A stretch of DNA of 64,000 bases from Juglans regia (taxonomy: Eukaryota; Streptophyta; Magnoliopsida; Fagales; Juglandaceae). Shown here piece after piece: positions 25,001 to 36,152 of this stretch. The stretch is from contig NC_049904.1 in NCBI RefSeq assembly GCF_001411555.2, positions 27,789,370 to 27,853,369 on the forward strand, in the 5' to 3' direction. The notes below the pieces were generated by a model. That model worked only from the letters and a program-made list of their open reading frames with translations. It did not search any database and was not told the DNA's origin. Numbering within the stretch: the first letter of the stretch is position 1; each line of letters begins with the position of its first letter. Both the position numbers and the translations under genes were made by a program.

Positions 25001-26229
25001 CCCCCTGTAACATGATTGCTAAATTTGTGAGGATACTTTCTTCACAACTCCAGTTTTTTATGCATTTTCTTCTCTTACTCTAATTTTTTGGCAAGTCCAT
25101 TCTTAAATCTATTTCTGCAATTTATACGGTTAAGTAAGTAATCTCTCTGTTTTATATGGGTTTACGGTGTGGATTGACCGCAAAGCTTTTGTGGCATTCA
25201 GATTTCATTGAAGGATGGAACTTTTGTCAACTTGAGGTCTTGGAATGCAAGGAGGTTCTGTGGCCGAATGCCGTCATTGAAAATAAATATTGTATCGAAG
25301 ATTGCGGCTGGCCCTCCAAAGATGTTGCATATGAATGTAAAATCAACCTTCTGACTGGTCGGACTCATCAGGTTCTCACCTGTCCTATGTTTTCGTTTTC
25401 TTCCTTTTTTTTTTTTTTTTTTTCCCATTTTTAGCCTCAATCCTGTGGAGAAACAGATAATGATTGCTTCTGCAACTTTCCTGCACTCCCAAAGATGTGC
25501 TTCTTCTAGTGTTGCCTATGAAGCAACTGCCGTTTGATTCTGAAGAAAAAGTTGAAATTTCCCTCTAAAGCAGAAGATTTCACGGGGAATAGGGCTTTAG
25601 ATTCTGAGGATATCTAGTCTGAAGGATTTTGAAATTTCAGTGATTTGACTCAGAATATCTGATGACGTTTGCTTGATAAAATTACTTCTTGTTGGTAGGC
25701 CTGCTGTTCTAAACTTTGTTCTTACCAGTTTTATTGTTCTTTGGTTCAAATAATGAAGCTATTAGAAAGTCAATATGGAGCCAGACTTTATGGCAGTTTA
25801 TTATCCACCTATAGCTTTGTTGTGGTATTAGATACCATATAAAGTAGAGAAGTCAAAGGATCAGAGAGTTTTCAGATACTTTTGTGATATATGTGAGAGA
25901 AGACTAGATCTACTACTATGAAAATAACTACAGTCATGTTGCAGATTCGAGCACAGCTGGCTGCCTCCGGTGCACCGTTAGTGGGTGACTTGATGTACAT
26001 GCCAGCTGCAATCGCACAGATGAATAATCCTGGGCTTAACCCATTTGGCAAATGCAAGAAAGGTTATACAAGTGAGACAGATAGCTCAACGGCTGTTACA
26101 GAATGGATTGCACTGCATGGGAAGGAACCAAAGATTGCTATTGGTCTTCAGGCATGTCAGATCTCATGGGATAATGGTGCACACACATATAAGGCTGGAT
26201 CTCCTTGGTGGAGATGTGAAATAGCTTAG
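22012..26229 (+). CDS. RNA pseudouridine synthase 6, chloroplastic type (RluA family)
   Basis: RluA-type enzyme that isomerises uridine to pseudouridine in RNA, expected in the chloroplast. Nine exons: 22012-22247, 22826-22954, 23061-23315, 23625-23706, 24042-24157, 24241-24295, 24530-24641, 25202-25371 and 25945-26229, giving 479 residues in frame. The N-terminal about 80 residues are Ser/Ala-rich and fit a transit peptide. Then come a conserved RLLPC...PPRVEHLIVSEEGP block, an S4-like segment, and the catalytic motif HQIDNCTEG with Asp at about residue 267. The RluA motif near the C terminus reads INLLTGRTHQ / IRAQLAASGAPLVGD and is split by the last intron. Starts at 22012 or 22018 (both ATG, same frame) are equally possible. 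The closest family I recognise is Arabidopsis RNA pseudouridine synthase 6. Confidence 0.9.
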
Positions 26230-26489
26230 AATAGGTACTTGTGGATAAGGATCAAAGAAAGGATGGAAACTAAATGGTCCATGCTGTGTGGTTCACTTCA
26301 TCCCATGGAAACAATTTTGATAGGGTTGTAAGAAGAAAAGAGAACTTGGTGAGTCCTCAGCTGAAAACAGCTAAAGACAAAAACCCCAACATTGTCCAGA
26401 GGCAAGTTTAAGCAAGAACCACATCGCCTGAGAAATTTAACATGTTGCATCTTTTTCTCATAATCTTATATTCTCTCTCTCTTCTTTTT

Positions 26490-29400
26490 TTTATTTTTTT
26501 ATTTTTTTTATCGGTAAACAAAATTTTATTGATCAAAATGAGGCAAAAAGCCCAAATATATGAGACATATACAAGAGCAACGCCTATGCGTGCTAATTTA
26601 GAGATACAAGGAATTTATAAAAAGACATGCTATGGAAATTAATTATAATCAACCAATGAAGCAATGTGTTGAAAAATAAATTTCTAAGCTCTTCCATCGA
26701 TCGCTCTTGATCTTCATAGTTTCTTGCATTTCTCTTCCTTCAAATGCACCACCATAGACATATAGGTATCATTTTCCATATGGATGCGATTTGAGAATTG
26801 TCCCGAATACCTCTCCACGAGGCTAGAAAATCACATACTCCTTCCGGCATCACCTAAACTAAACCCAATTGAGCAAAAACTTCGTTCCACAAGATCCTGG
26901 CAATCTCATAATGTAGTAAGAGATGATTAGTGGACTCGTCCCACTTCTTGCACATATAACACCAGTCCATAACTATGATTCTACGTTTCCTCAGATTGTC
27001 TATAGTAAGAATCTTACCTAAAAAGTTGTCTAAACAAAAAAGGCTGCCTTTAGAGGTGCCCTTGTCCTCCATATGCTCTTCCATGGGAAGGACCGGGCTG
27101 ATGTGTGCATGGTCAAAGAATGGTAGAAAGAACGGATTGTGAAAACTCCCTTCTTGGAAGGGCGCCAATAAATCTTGTCTTCGCCTTCCCCTAACACATG
27201 AGTGGAGTACACCTGGTCAAAGAACACCAAAAATTCATCCATTTCCCAGTCTTGTGCATCTCTAAGGAAAGTAATGTTCCATGGTGGAAGACCATTGGAG
27301 ATGAGAACTGAATCCGCTATTGATACCTCTTTTCTTCTTGCTAAGCCATAAACTTGAGGAAAAACTTCCTTGAGTGCCCGATCACCACACCATAAATCAT
27401 GCCAAAATTTTACCTTCACTCTATTTCCAACTTTGAAACAAGTATGTGGTGCATATGTGTTCCAACCTCTTCTAATATGTTTCTATAGCCCAACTCCATT
27501 GGAACACCAACCTCCCCATGATTCTCCATTGGAACACCAACCTCCCCATGATTCTCCATGTCTCAAAGCATGACAGTTTGTCACAAGGCCTCCCGTTCAT
27601 TGTGAAATCTCCATAACCACTTGCCTAGCAAAGCGTTATTGAAAGATTTCAAATTCCGAATACCTAAGCCGCATTTTTTGATGGAAGAACAAATTGTAGT
27701 CTATTTCATCAAGTGAAATTTAAACTCATCCTTTATCCCACCCTAAAGGAAGTCACGTTGAAGTTTCTGCATGCGATGAGTCACTTTGGCGAGGAGCGGG
27801 AATAATGAGAGAAAATACGTTGGTAAGTTGGATAGAGTGCTCTTGATGAGAGCCACCCAGCCCCCTTTGGATAGGTACATCCGCTTCCAACCGGCTAATT
27901 TCCTTTCCATTTTTTCAAGCACATCATCCCACGTGGATTTTGATTTAAAATCCGCACCCAACGGAAAACCAAGATATTTCATGGATAGCTGAGATATCTT
28001 GCAGTCCAAGATGGACGCCAAACTCTCCACATTTGGTACAAGCCCCATTGGCACTACCTCAGATTTAGCCAAATTCACCTTCAACCTTGACACGGCCTCG
28101 AAGCATAATAAAAAAGCCCTCAACGCTCGGATTTGCTCTTGTTTGGCATCACAAAATATTAGAGTATCATCAGCAAACAAAAGATGTGAAATGTTGATCG
28201 AACTTGAGGCTGCCTCCCCAACTAAGAATCCTGATAAGAAACCACCTGCCACTACCCCTGCAATCATCTTACTAAAAGTTTCCATCATGAAAACAAAGAG
28301 TGGAGAAAGGGGGTCCCCTTGTCACAATCCTCGGGAGCTTTTGAAATAGCCTTTTGCCATTCACCAATACAGAAAAACAAGTCGTAGAGATACAGTAATG
28401 GATCCAATTGCGCCATTTGATGCTAAAGCCACATCTCTCAAGTATATAAAGTAAGAATCCCCAATTGACGTGATCATAAGCTTTCTCCATGTCCAACTTG
28501 AAAAAAGTCCCGGCTCTCCTGACTTAATACGACTATCCAAGCATTCATTGACAATAAGTACTGAATCTAGGATTTGCCTTCCCTTAACAAATGCATTTTG
28601 AGACTTTGAGATCAAAATTTCCATTACTTTGCTCAACCTGTTTGCCAATACTTTGGATAATATTTTATAAAACCCACCCACCAGGCTAATGGGACAAAAA
28701 TCTTTCACCTCTACTACACCGATTTTTTTAGGGATGAGTGCTAAAAAGGTTGCATTTAGACTTTTCTCGAATCGCCCACTTCCATGAAATTCCTAGAAGA
28801 CCCCCATAATATCTTCTTTAAGTATATCCCAACAAGTCTGAAAAAAGGCCATGGTAAAACCATTAGGACCTGGGGCTTTGTCGCCCGCCATACCTTTAAC
28901 TACCAATCTGACCTCTACCTCCTCAAATGGCCTTTCAAGTTGTTTCAACGCTTGCGGATCAAGAACATCAAAAGCCAGCCCATCAAGTCTCGGCCTCCAC
29001 GAAAACTATTATGAAAACAACTTATTATAGTAATTGACAATGTAATCTGAGATCTCGGTTTGGTTGGATGAGGCCGCCCTGTCTATCATCAGAGTTTCTA
29101 TAGCATTGTTCCGCCTATGCGAATTGGCCACTTGGTGGAAAAATTTGGTACATCTATCCCCTTCCTTCAACCATAAAGCATGTGATTTTTGTCGCCAAGA
29201 TATTTCTTCCAAAAGAGAGATCCGTTCAATGTCCGTTGTTACTTGAGTTTTGTGCGCCCGCTCGGTTTCAAGTAGTACCCGCTCCTCTTCCACACTCTCC
29301 AAGCCCTTAAGCTCCTCCAAGAGAACAATTTTTGGCTTTCCACATTACCAAACTCTTGTGCATTCCACTCATTTAAATCCTTTTTTAAAGACTTTAATTT

Positions 29401-29630
29401 ACAGGCCAGAATATAACTAGGATTGCCATGAAACTGATAAGATGACCACCATTGATGTATTTTGTCCAGGAAACCATTAGACTTCAACCACATGTTTTCA
29501 AATTTGAAGTATCTTGGATCTCTTCTAATGCCTCCACAGTTCAAAAGGATGGGAAAGTGGTTTGAACATAGCCTGGGTAATCTCTTCTGAATAAGGTCTG
29601 GGTAATGAGCCTCCCAATCCAGTACCCCCT
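26490..29630 (-). mobile_element. 5'-truncated, decayed LINE (L1 type), antisense to flanking gene
   Basis: Minus-strand ORF2 pieces appear in order. First is the C-terminal end of the endonuclease and linker (29628-29020: PRYFKFENMWL, WLKEGDRCTKFFH). Next is reverse transcriptase (28708-27745: [57 protein letters not shown]). Last is the zinc-knuckle tail (27100-26860). Several frameshifts and stops separate the pieces. The 3' end (26493-26540 on the plus strand) is the plant L1 tail AATAAAATTTTGTTTACCGA plus poly-A. It is truncated inside the endonuclease near 29630 and lies between the pseudouridine synthase and translocator genes. The FADD catalytic box is preserved, but the element as a whole is dead. 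Confidence 0.88.
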
Positions 29631-29944
29631 TGAAATGATAAATTGATAATAAACAAAGCTATAGTTATCAATACCGTTTCTTGAAAACATAAAGCTCTCA
29701 TCCATTGATCTTTTCTGCTACAATAATTATCTCAACTTGTGAACAGAGGAAAATAAAAACTATCTTCTACAGCCACCCTCGTTGTAATATGTTCTGATTT
29801 GTCATTTATATGATCTTGAAGAAGAAACTTTGTTAGTTATAATGTCAATGACTCTTAATCAGTCATTATCGACATCGTGTGCACAGCTTCAGCCGATGCT
29901 CAATCCTCTCCTCTTACTATATTACAAGGAAATCCTTAAACATC

Positions 29945-32324
29945 TCACTGCTTGGCCTGCTAAAAAATAGGATGAAAGGTTGTCAGCATAAGCAGACGAT
30001 TAATAAGATGATATGCCTACTTCTTACCCAATTGTTTAATGGCCATATGGGAGGTGTAAAGGCTATCCTACAATGTTTTTGTCGCCATACAAGCAAGTCG
30101 CACATGAAGATTAAAAACAAAAGGTAACTTTGTCCATAGAAATCATTATGCATCTTGGTCCCAAGAGAAATCTGAAAGAAACCTAAACTATCAAACTAAA
30201 TCTACAAGTAGATGAGCTGTTGTTACCTGTGAGTAGAGGAAGGTGCCAATAATTGCAATGGCAGCTCCAATAGCATTGATGGGTTGGACTGGTGTGTGAA
30301 AGATTATGATAGATGAGACTATAACAGATATCCGCTTCATTGTGTTTCCTATGCTAAAAGTCAATGGAGAAATCTGGTCGAGAGACATGTATGAAACTTG
30401 GTTATACAAGTGATAGAAGACACTCCGCGCTGCCACCCACCTGCAAAAGTTCCAAGTCACACACATCTCTCAGGTTAAACCAGCAATTTGACCTAAAAGA
30501 AAAAAATAGTTACAAAGATATTGTAATCAAACGAAAAACTGAAGCAAAAGGAAATTGACTCACTGTCGTTTAAGTAATTGTACTCAGATTTTAGAGCAAA
30601 TAGAAAATCAGAACACTGTGATATTTGTTTCTTGAAAAATGGATTATACAGTCTTTGAGCAAGTCTCGCACACTCTTCTTGAAAAACATTAGAAAAATTT
30701 GGGACCACTTATGATTACTCTTGTTTCTTTCAGCCGATGCTAAGATTTATTAAGTACTGAAACATCTTAATATGTCAAAAAATTCTGAGACAAACAAATG
30801 TCAGTTTTACAAAGAAAACTCTACCGTTTTAGACTTGGTAACATCTGATCTATCGAGTTTTACTTGAAAATACATCAAACCGGTTAAAACAACCAGACAA
30901 TTGTGAAGTACAACTTCGTTGGGTAAGATGGCAAAAATTCGATGTCTTATACAAATCAAATTACCTTATGAAATGTGGTCCACTCTGAGAGATGGCTTTT
31001 TCCCAGCCAACCACCCACATCTTGGGGCCCTCCACGGCAATGGCAAAAGGTGTAAGAATCAAAAGAGACAACATAGACAGACAAGCATAGTAGTTCATCC
31101 CACTAATAGACTCCCCCTTCATCCCGTTCTTTGAGAATATGTTCCGAAACACAAAGGCTAAATTTGATATCGTGGCGCCCATAAACCCTGCACATCTTGC
31201 GAGACATATTCAATCCCAAAACACCAACATCAGAAAGACCACATTAGTTTAAAAACATTGCAATACATCGACAGACATTAAATTTCTATCTGTAATTGAG
31301 TAGGCTTTCTTACCAGTCATGTTGAAATTGAGCTCGGTCACTGTGGCAAGGGCGCATCCTCTGATAATTGGCAAGAGTGACAGATAAACCAGCACCAGAA
31401 ACATCTCACCAAGTAAAAACCTTGAAACCAAGACGCTGAAAGCAGGCTCGCCACTCTTGATGATGTGGGTGAACGAAACTGCAACTTTCTACATGCTAAC
31501 AGCCGCTGCAACATGCCCAATGGTGTGTGCCACTGCAACCTACACCATTTCGGAAATATAAAATCAGAGTCCCAAAACCACAAAATGCTCTGTTTGTGGC
31601 CAAGAAAACTAAGAAAAATCATAGAAGAACAGAAAAAATGTTGTCATGTTTATTACACTAATCCAACAAGCGAGAGTTCTTAATTTGCCATGTTCTACTT
31701 GATATTCATGATTTCATTTCGTTTATGTTTTTTCTTTCTCCCTATATTCACACAAACAGAGAAAATCGGGATATATTTAACTGATTGAAGAGTTATTAGC
31801 TTTCTTACCGGAAAAAGTCTCTTCCAGAACTCCAAATATGTATTGGGAACATTGGCAATCCTCGTGGCCCACGAAATCAGCATCATGAGCGACCTAGTTG
31901 CGAGCGAAAGCGTGGAGATGAGCCACGGGTATGAAAAAGCATTCAGAACCTTCTTGTTATATATATTGAAAACCACATTAAGAGCCCACCAGGTGGCGAA
32001 ATATATACTAATCTTGAGCCTCTGAGCCGCCTCAAATCGGGTCAACTCGTCCGGAAACTCGATGTTAATCTCAAGTGGCCGAGACCGGTCGTCTTCGTAG
32101 GCATTGCACTTTGTTCCGCGCTTTTGGGTCTTCGTTGGCAATGCGAAATTCTCGATGGAAGAAATGTAAATGGGTTTCTGGGAAGAGAAAGAGTGGTTAA
32201 GGCTCAGTTTCGCATTTTTAGTGGTGGGTTGGGAAGGAAACCGAGGCTTCGAAAAAGGAAGCTTTCGGGTTGTCAAATCTAATGTCGTGAAGGATGAGGC
32301 TGTGAACTTCACCGAAGAGATCAT
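29945..32324 (-). pseudogene. GPT: Plastid glucose-6-phosphate/phosphate translocator with in-frame stop
   Basis: The intact family imports glucose-6-phosphate into plastids in exchange for phosphate across the inner envelope. Five exons: 31809-32324, 31314-31539, 30965-31187, 30227-30440 and a 12-bp last exon 29945-29956 (AKQ-stop), 396 codons in all. Exon 1 encodes a transit peptide of about 90 residues, then the conserved FATWWALNVVFNIYNKKVLN core; later exons give the remaining membrane helices and the conserved SYMSLDQISPLTFSIGNTMK. A TAG at 31489-31491 (codon 189, where relatives have a Ser codon) truncates the product to 188 residues. Further unusual changes are [17 protein letters not shown] and FIRWVAAR, where the family normally has Gly or Trp. 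All splice sites remain good, so the lesion looks recent, or is an allele or assembly error. An in-frame upstream ATG at 32393 exists; MISSVKF at 32324 fits the family better. Confidence 0.85.
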
Positions 32325-33390
32325 GATGTCCGTGTAAGCAAAACTAAACTCGATACCGAAATATAGATTGGACTCTGAATACACTGGAAACAAAGGAGAG
32401 GTTCAAGAAACATTTTCTTGGGATTGGTTGGCTGATACTTGTGGGAAAACTAAGTAAACGTTAGAGCTTTGAGGGAATTCCGACAGATTAAAGAAGATGA
32501 CTCGGAAACATGAGTTGGACGAGTAAGAACGCGTTGAGCTTGATTTAGAAAGTGAGAAAATCAACTAGAAAGTGAGAGGGGAAGTAGGATATGGATGTGA
32601 GTTTTTGAACCGTCTAGGACAAAGTTGGAGGAAGAAGAAGTACATATATAGGCTGGCCGAGGAGCCGTTGGGAATTTCAAATTTTCGACATTATTATTAT
32701 TATTATTTCTATTATCATTGTTTTTGTGCTATGGAAGATTTTATTTACTATGTGGACTACTCGAGAACTTCATTGACAAAATTTTCCTGATCTTGGTCAG
32801 TTTTTCCTGCCAAAGTTTGTTCCCCACTTGGTGGATCAATTCAGATTTGCTGGGCAAGGCGAGAGATATTCTTTTATTCTATACTTCTCCTACCCCACGA
32901 ATCGGTTTTTTTTTTTGTCTTTTCCAAACCAGTTTCTTCATTCAAGCCACCTAAGGCTCGTGGAGAAAGACAGAGACATACAGAAACCTGAAATTTGTTT
33001 GGCATGAAACACATGTCAAGTTGTTTTCCCCCACGCCCACCTCCCAAGGGCGGGGGGTGGGGGAAAAACCCCAACCCCCGCATGGTGCGGGGCGGGGTGT
33101 GGGGTAGGGTACCCCCCGCCTACACCATGTGAGTATCACCCCTAATACCGACTAGATTCGTAGATCTTTGCTGAAAGTCTAATAAGGATTGGGGTATTGT
33201 GATAAGTATGCAGCATTATGTAACGTTAGTTGCGACCCATCGCGCAATATTATGCATGCATCAATTTTGTGTTCGCTCTTGATATATTTTGAGGCGAGTA
33301 ATTAAAAGAATAACTTATTAAATCAAAATCTAATAAGCAGTCTTTAATCATAGGAACAACAACATTTGTATCATTGTTGGAGTTGAGATT

Positions 33391-33431
<41 letters not shown>

Positions 33432-33507
33432 GCAATAGAGTGACGTCCAAGGGACGTTTGCCTAATTTAGTTAATTAAGAATATTAATTATATGATTTTA
33501 ATTTCTT
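32325..33507. other. Translocator 5' flank, G-rich patch and (AT)n
   Basis: It holds the presumed promoter of the translocator (minus strand). A very GC-rich patch at 33023-33125 contains four close G-runs at 33089-33109 (loops of 1, 3 and 2 bases). A pure (AT)n microsatellite spans about 33394-33426. No gene. Confidence 0.5.
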
Positions 33508-34572
33508 AAAATTCTAATTATTTATATGGTTTTAATTTCTTAAAAATATTTAGTAAAATTTCATCATTTATTTAATGATGGAAGATTAATATTTTATAAA
33601 CTAAATTTGATAGTTTATGTATGATATGCTATTTATTTAGTTAATTAAGAATATTATAATACTTAAATTATGTTAAAACTCTAATTATTTATATAGTTTT
33701 AATTTCTTAAAAATATTTAATAAAATTTCATCATTTATTTAATGATGAAAGATTAGTATTTTATAAATTAAATTTGATAGTTTAATGGTTTTATTCTCTT
33801 AAATATGTTAAGTAAGATTTCATCATTTTATTAATGATGAATGAATATTATTTTAAATATTATTCTATCTTAATTACTCTCAGCGCTTTTAATTAGATTA
33901 ACGTTTATGCATTTTAAATTAGTGTTTGAGGTCCTTCCTCTCATGCTTTTAATTAAATTAACGTTTATGTATTTTAAATTAGTGTTTGAGGTCCGTATCG
34001 TTGCGTAGATCCCCAGATGTTGGGTTTTACAATAAAACCCCAACCTCTCTCTCTTTCTCCCTCACTTTTCTCCCCCGGCTCTCTCTCTCACTCCTCCCTC
34101 TCCTTCAGGGTACGTCGTATGCAACGTACGGCGTATGCAACGTACGGCGTATGCAACGTACGGCGTATGTTAAAACTCTAATTATTTATATGGTTTTAAT
34201 TTCTTAAAAATATTTAATAAAATTTCATCATTTATTTAATGATGAAAGATTAGTATTTTCTAAATTAAATTTGATAGCTTAATGGTTTTATTCTCTTAAA
34301 TATGTTAAGTAAGATTTCATCATTTTATTAATGATGAAGAAATATTATTTTGAATACTATTCTATCTTAATTCCTCTCAGTGCTTTTAATTAAATTAACG
34401 TTTATGCATTTTAAATCAGTGTTTGAGGTCCTTCCTCTCAGTGTTTTTAATTAAATTAACATTTATGCATTTTAAATCAATGTTGGTCTGTATCGTTGCA
34501 TAGATCCCCAGACGTTGGGTTTTATAATAAAACCCTAGCCCCTCTCTCTTTCTCCCTCACTTTTCTCCTCCC

Positions 34573-34635
<63 letters not shown>

Positions 34636-34650
34636 CTTCAGCGTACGTCG
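33508..34650. repeat. 497-bp tandem duplication plus truncated third copy
   Basis: The word TGTTAAAACTCTAATTATTT begins one unit at 33671 and the next at 34168, a 497-bp period. Both units continue in parallel through TTTCATCATTTATTTAATGA, TTAACGTTTATGCATTTTAA and a CTCTCTCTTTCTCCCTCACT tract. A partial earlier copy occupies about 33508-33640. Each full unit also holds an internal, nearly doubled block of about 60 bp. Unit 1 ends in about three copies of a 16-bp minisatellite (GTATGCAACGTACGGC) at 34107-34167. Unit 2 carries a long (CT)n run at 34577-34632. No ORF; possibly part of an unrecognised non-coding LTR-type element. Confidence 0.75.
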
Positions 34651-36065
34651 TACGTAGCTCTCCCCCATACCCAATTCCTCCACTGCCCAGCCCAGCGCCG
34701 CCGTGGGCCGGTGAGTCTCTCCGCCCCTTCCATCGACACCACCTCACTCCGGCGAGTCCCCCCACACCGGTCTCCCTATCTCACGGTCTCTCTTCCTCTC
34801 TCTCGGCAGTGCACAGCCCGAATGGGCTTGATGTTGTTGTGCCACCGTGCGCCATTCTCCGGTGCCACCACCTCCACAGTAGCCTTCCTTCCCACCGGCC
34901 ATCCTCTTCCAACGAGCTCAACCTCCATCTCCCTGCCGTTTGCCCCCACGAAGTCCACCTCTCTCTTACACGGGTTCTTCACACCCATGGCGGAGCTCCA
35001 CCTCCTCTGGCCATCTCACCACCACCGAGACCTCCTTTGGCCACCAACCACTTCTCGTAGCCATCCTCACATCTAGCCGAGCCACCATGCATGCTCACCT
35101 TCCCTCACGGACGCCTACTTCCCCTTAGGCCACCTCCACCACCATACGTTGTCACCCACGACGTGTGACCACCCTCTCCAACATCCTCAGGCCACCACCG
35201 ACCCATCCCAACCACCCATGGCTCCGATCTGCCACTTATGCTCCCTCACTCTCTCACGACATCTCTCCCTCTCACACACAACCAGTTTTCCCTCCACCAT
35301 CATTATTTGTGTGGTGACTTTTTTATTTTGTAGTATTTTTGTGGTAATTTTGTAATTTTGTGGTGATTTTACTATGATTTTGTGGTGATTTTGCTGTGAG
35401 GATGCATAGAGGGATGCAGATGCAGAGGGACGTAAGGTGAAAGAAGAGAAGAAAAGCGTAAAATACGTATCACTGTTCATGTCATTGTTTATTATTCTTC
35501 ACGTTATAACGGCTTTTAAATATAAGGAGATATATATGTTAGAAGTCTTACCGACCAAAATGAGAAGAATAGTATATTTAATATTAGGAAAAATTGTGAT
35601 AACACATTTAAATTATTTAAAACGAATAACTTGAAAATTTTAAATTTATTTTGTCGATTACTTTTTAAATAATATCTCAAATATCACAATTGAAAAAATT
35701 TAAATTAGAAATACCTTTCGGTTCTATTATTAAATGATTATTTTTCTTTCTAAATTCAATTATATATTTTAAGAGTAATATTATATACAAGTCTTCAATA
35801 GATAAATTTTATTTAAATTATTTGTAAAAAATAGATCTCATTAATAAAAATAATTTTTTTAAAATTTTTTTAAGTAAAATTTATTTTTTTATAAAAATTT
35901 ATACGAAACTTATATTTGAGATTTGTACAGATTATTATTATTATTTTTTTAATACAATCCTCGAAAAAGGAAGCCGCCGAAAGCCGCACCGATAAAGAAA
36001 GAAATCTCTTCCTTCAAACGTTCCGTCGCTCGCTTGTTAGTTCTAATCTCTGTGTAAGTTCTTCT
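34651..36065. other. Pyrimidine-rich spacer and PCFS4-like upstream region
   Basis: 34651-35280 is C/T-rich and open in several frames on both strands because of its composition; I see no protein family. 35300-35440 repeats TTTTGTGGTGATTTT-like words. 35450-35940 is AT-rich. 35950-36065 is less AT-rich and probably contains the transcription start and 5'UTR of the downstream gene. Confidence 0.4.
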
Positions 36066-36152
36066 ATGGTGGGAAGTAACCCTAATTCGATTCTCACCTT
36101 CAAGTGGTGGGACAAAACCCTAGCCCTTAATTACGGTCCTGTTATTCTCTGA
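36066..36152 (+). CDS. Upstream ORF of 28 codons overlapping the main start (TGATG)
   Basis: An ATG at 36066 opens a 28-residue frame ([20 protein letters not shown] then LNYGPVIL). Its TGA stop (36150-36152) shares the A with the main ATG at 36152. A stop-start overlap of this kind is compatible with termination-reinitiation, so the uORF could set the translation level of the processing factor. Whether the peptide is conserved cannot be told from one sequence. Confidence 0.5.
   Translation: MVGSNPNSILTFKWWDKTLALNYGPVIL

Noticed and set aside
34651..35280. Several overlapping long frames on both strands (up to about 120 codons) in the C-rich stretch
   Set aside because: They arise from C/T-rich composition with few stops, contain Ser/Pro/His-rich nonsense-like translations, and match no family I know.
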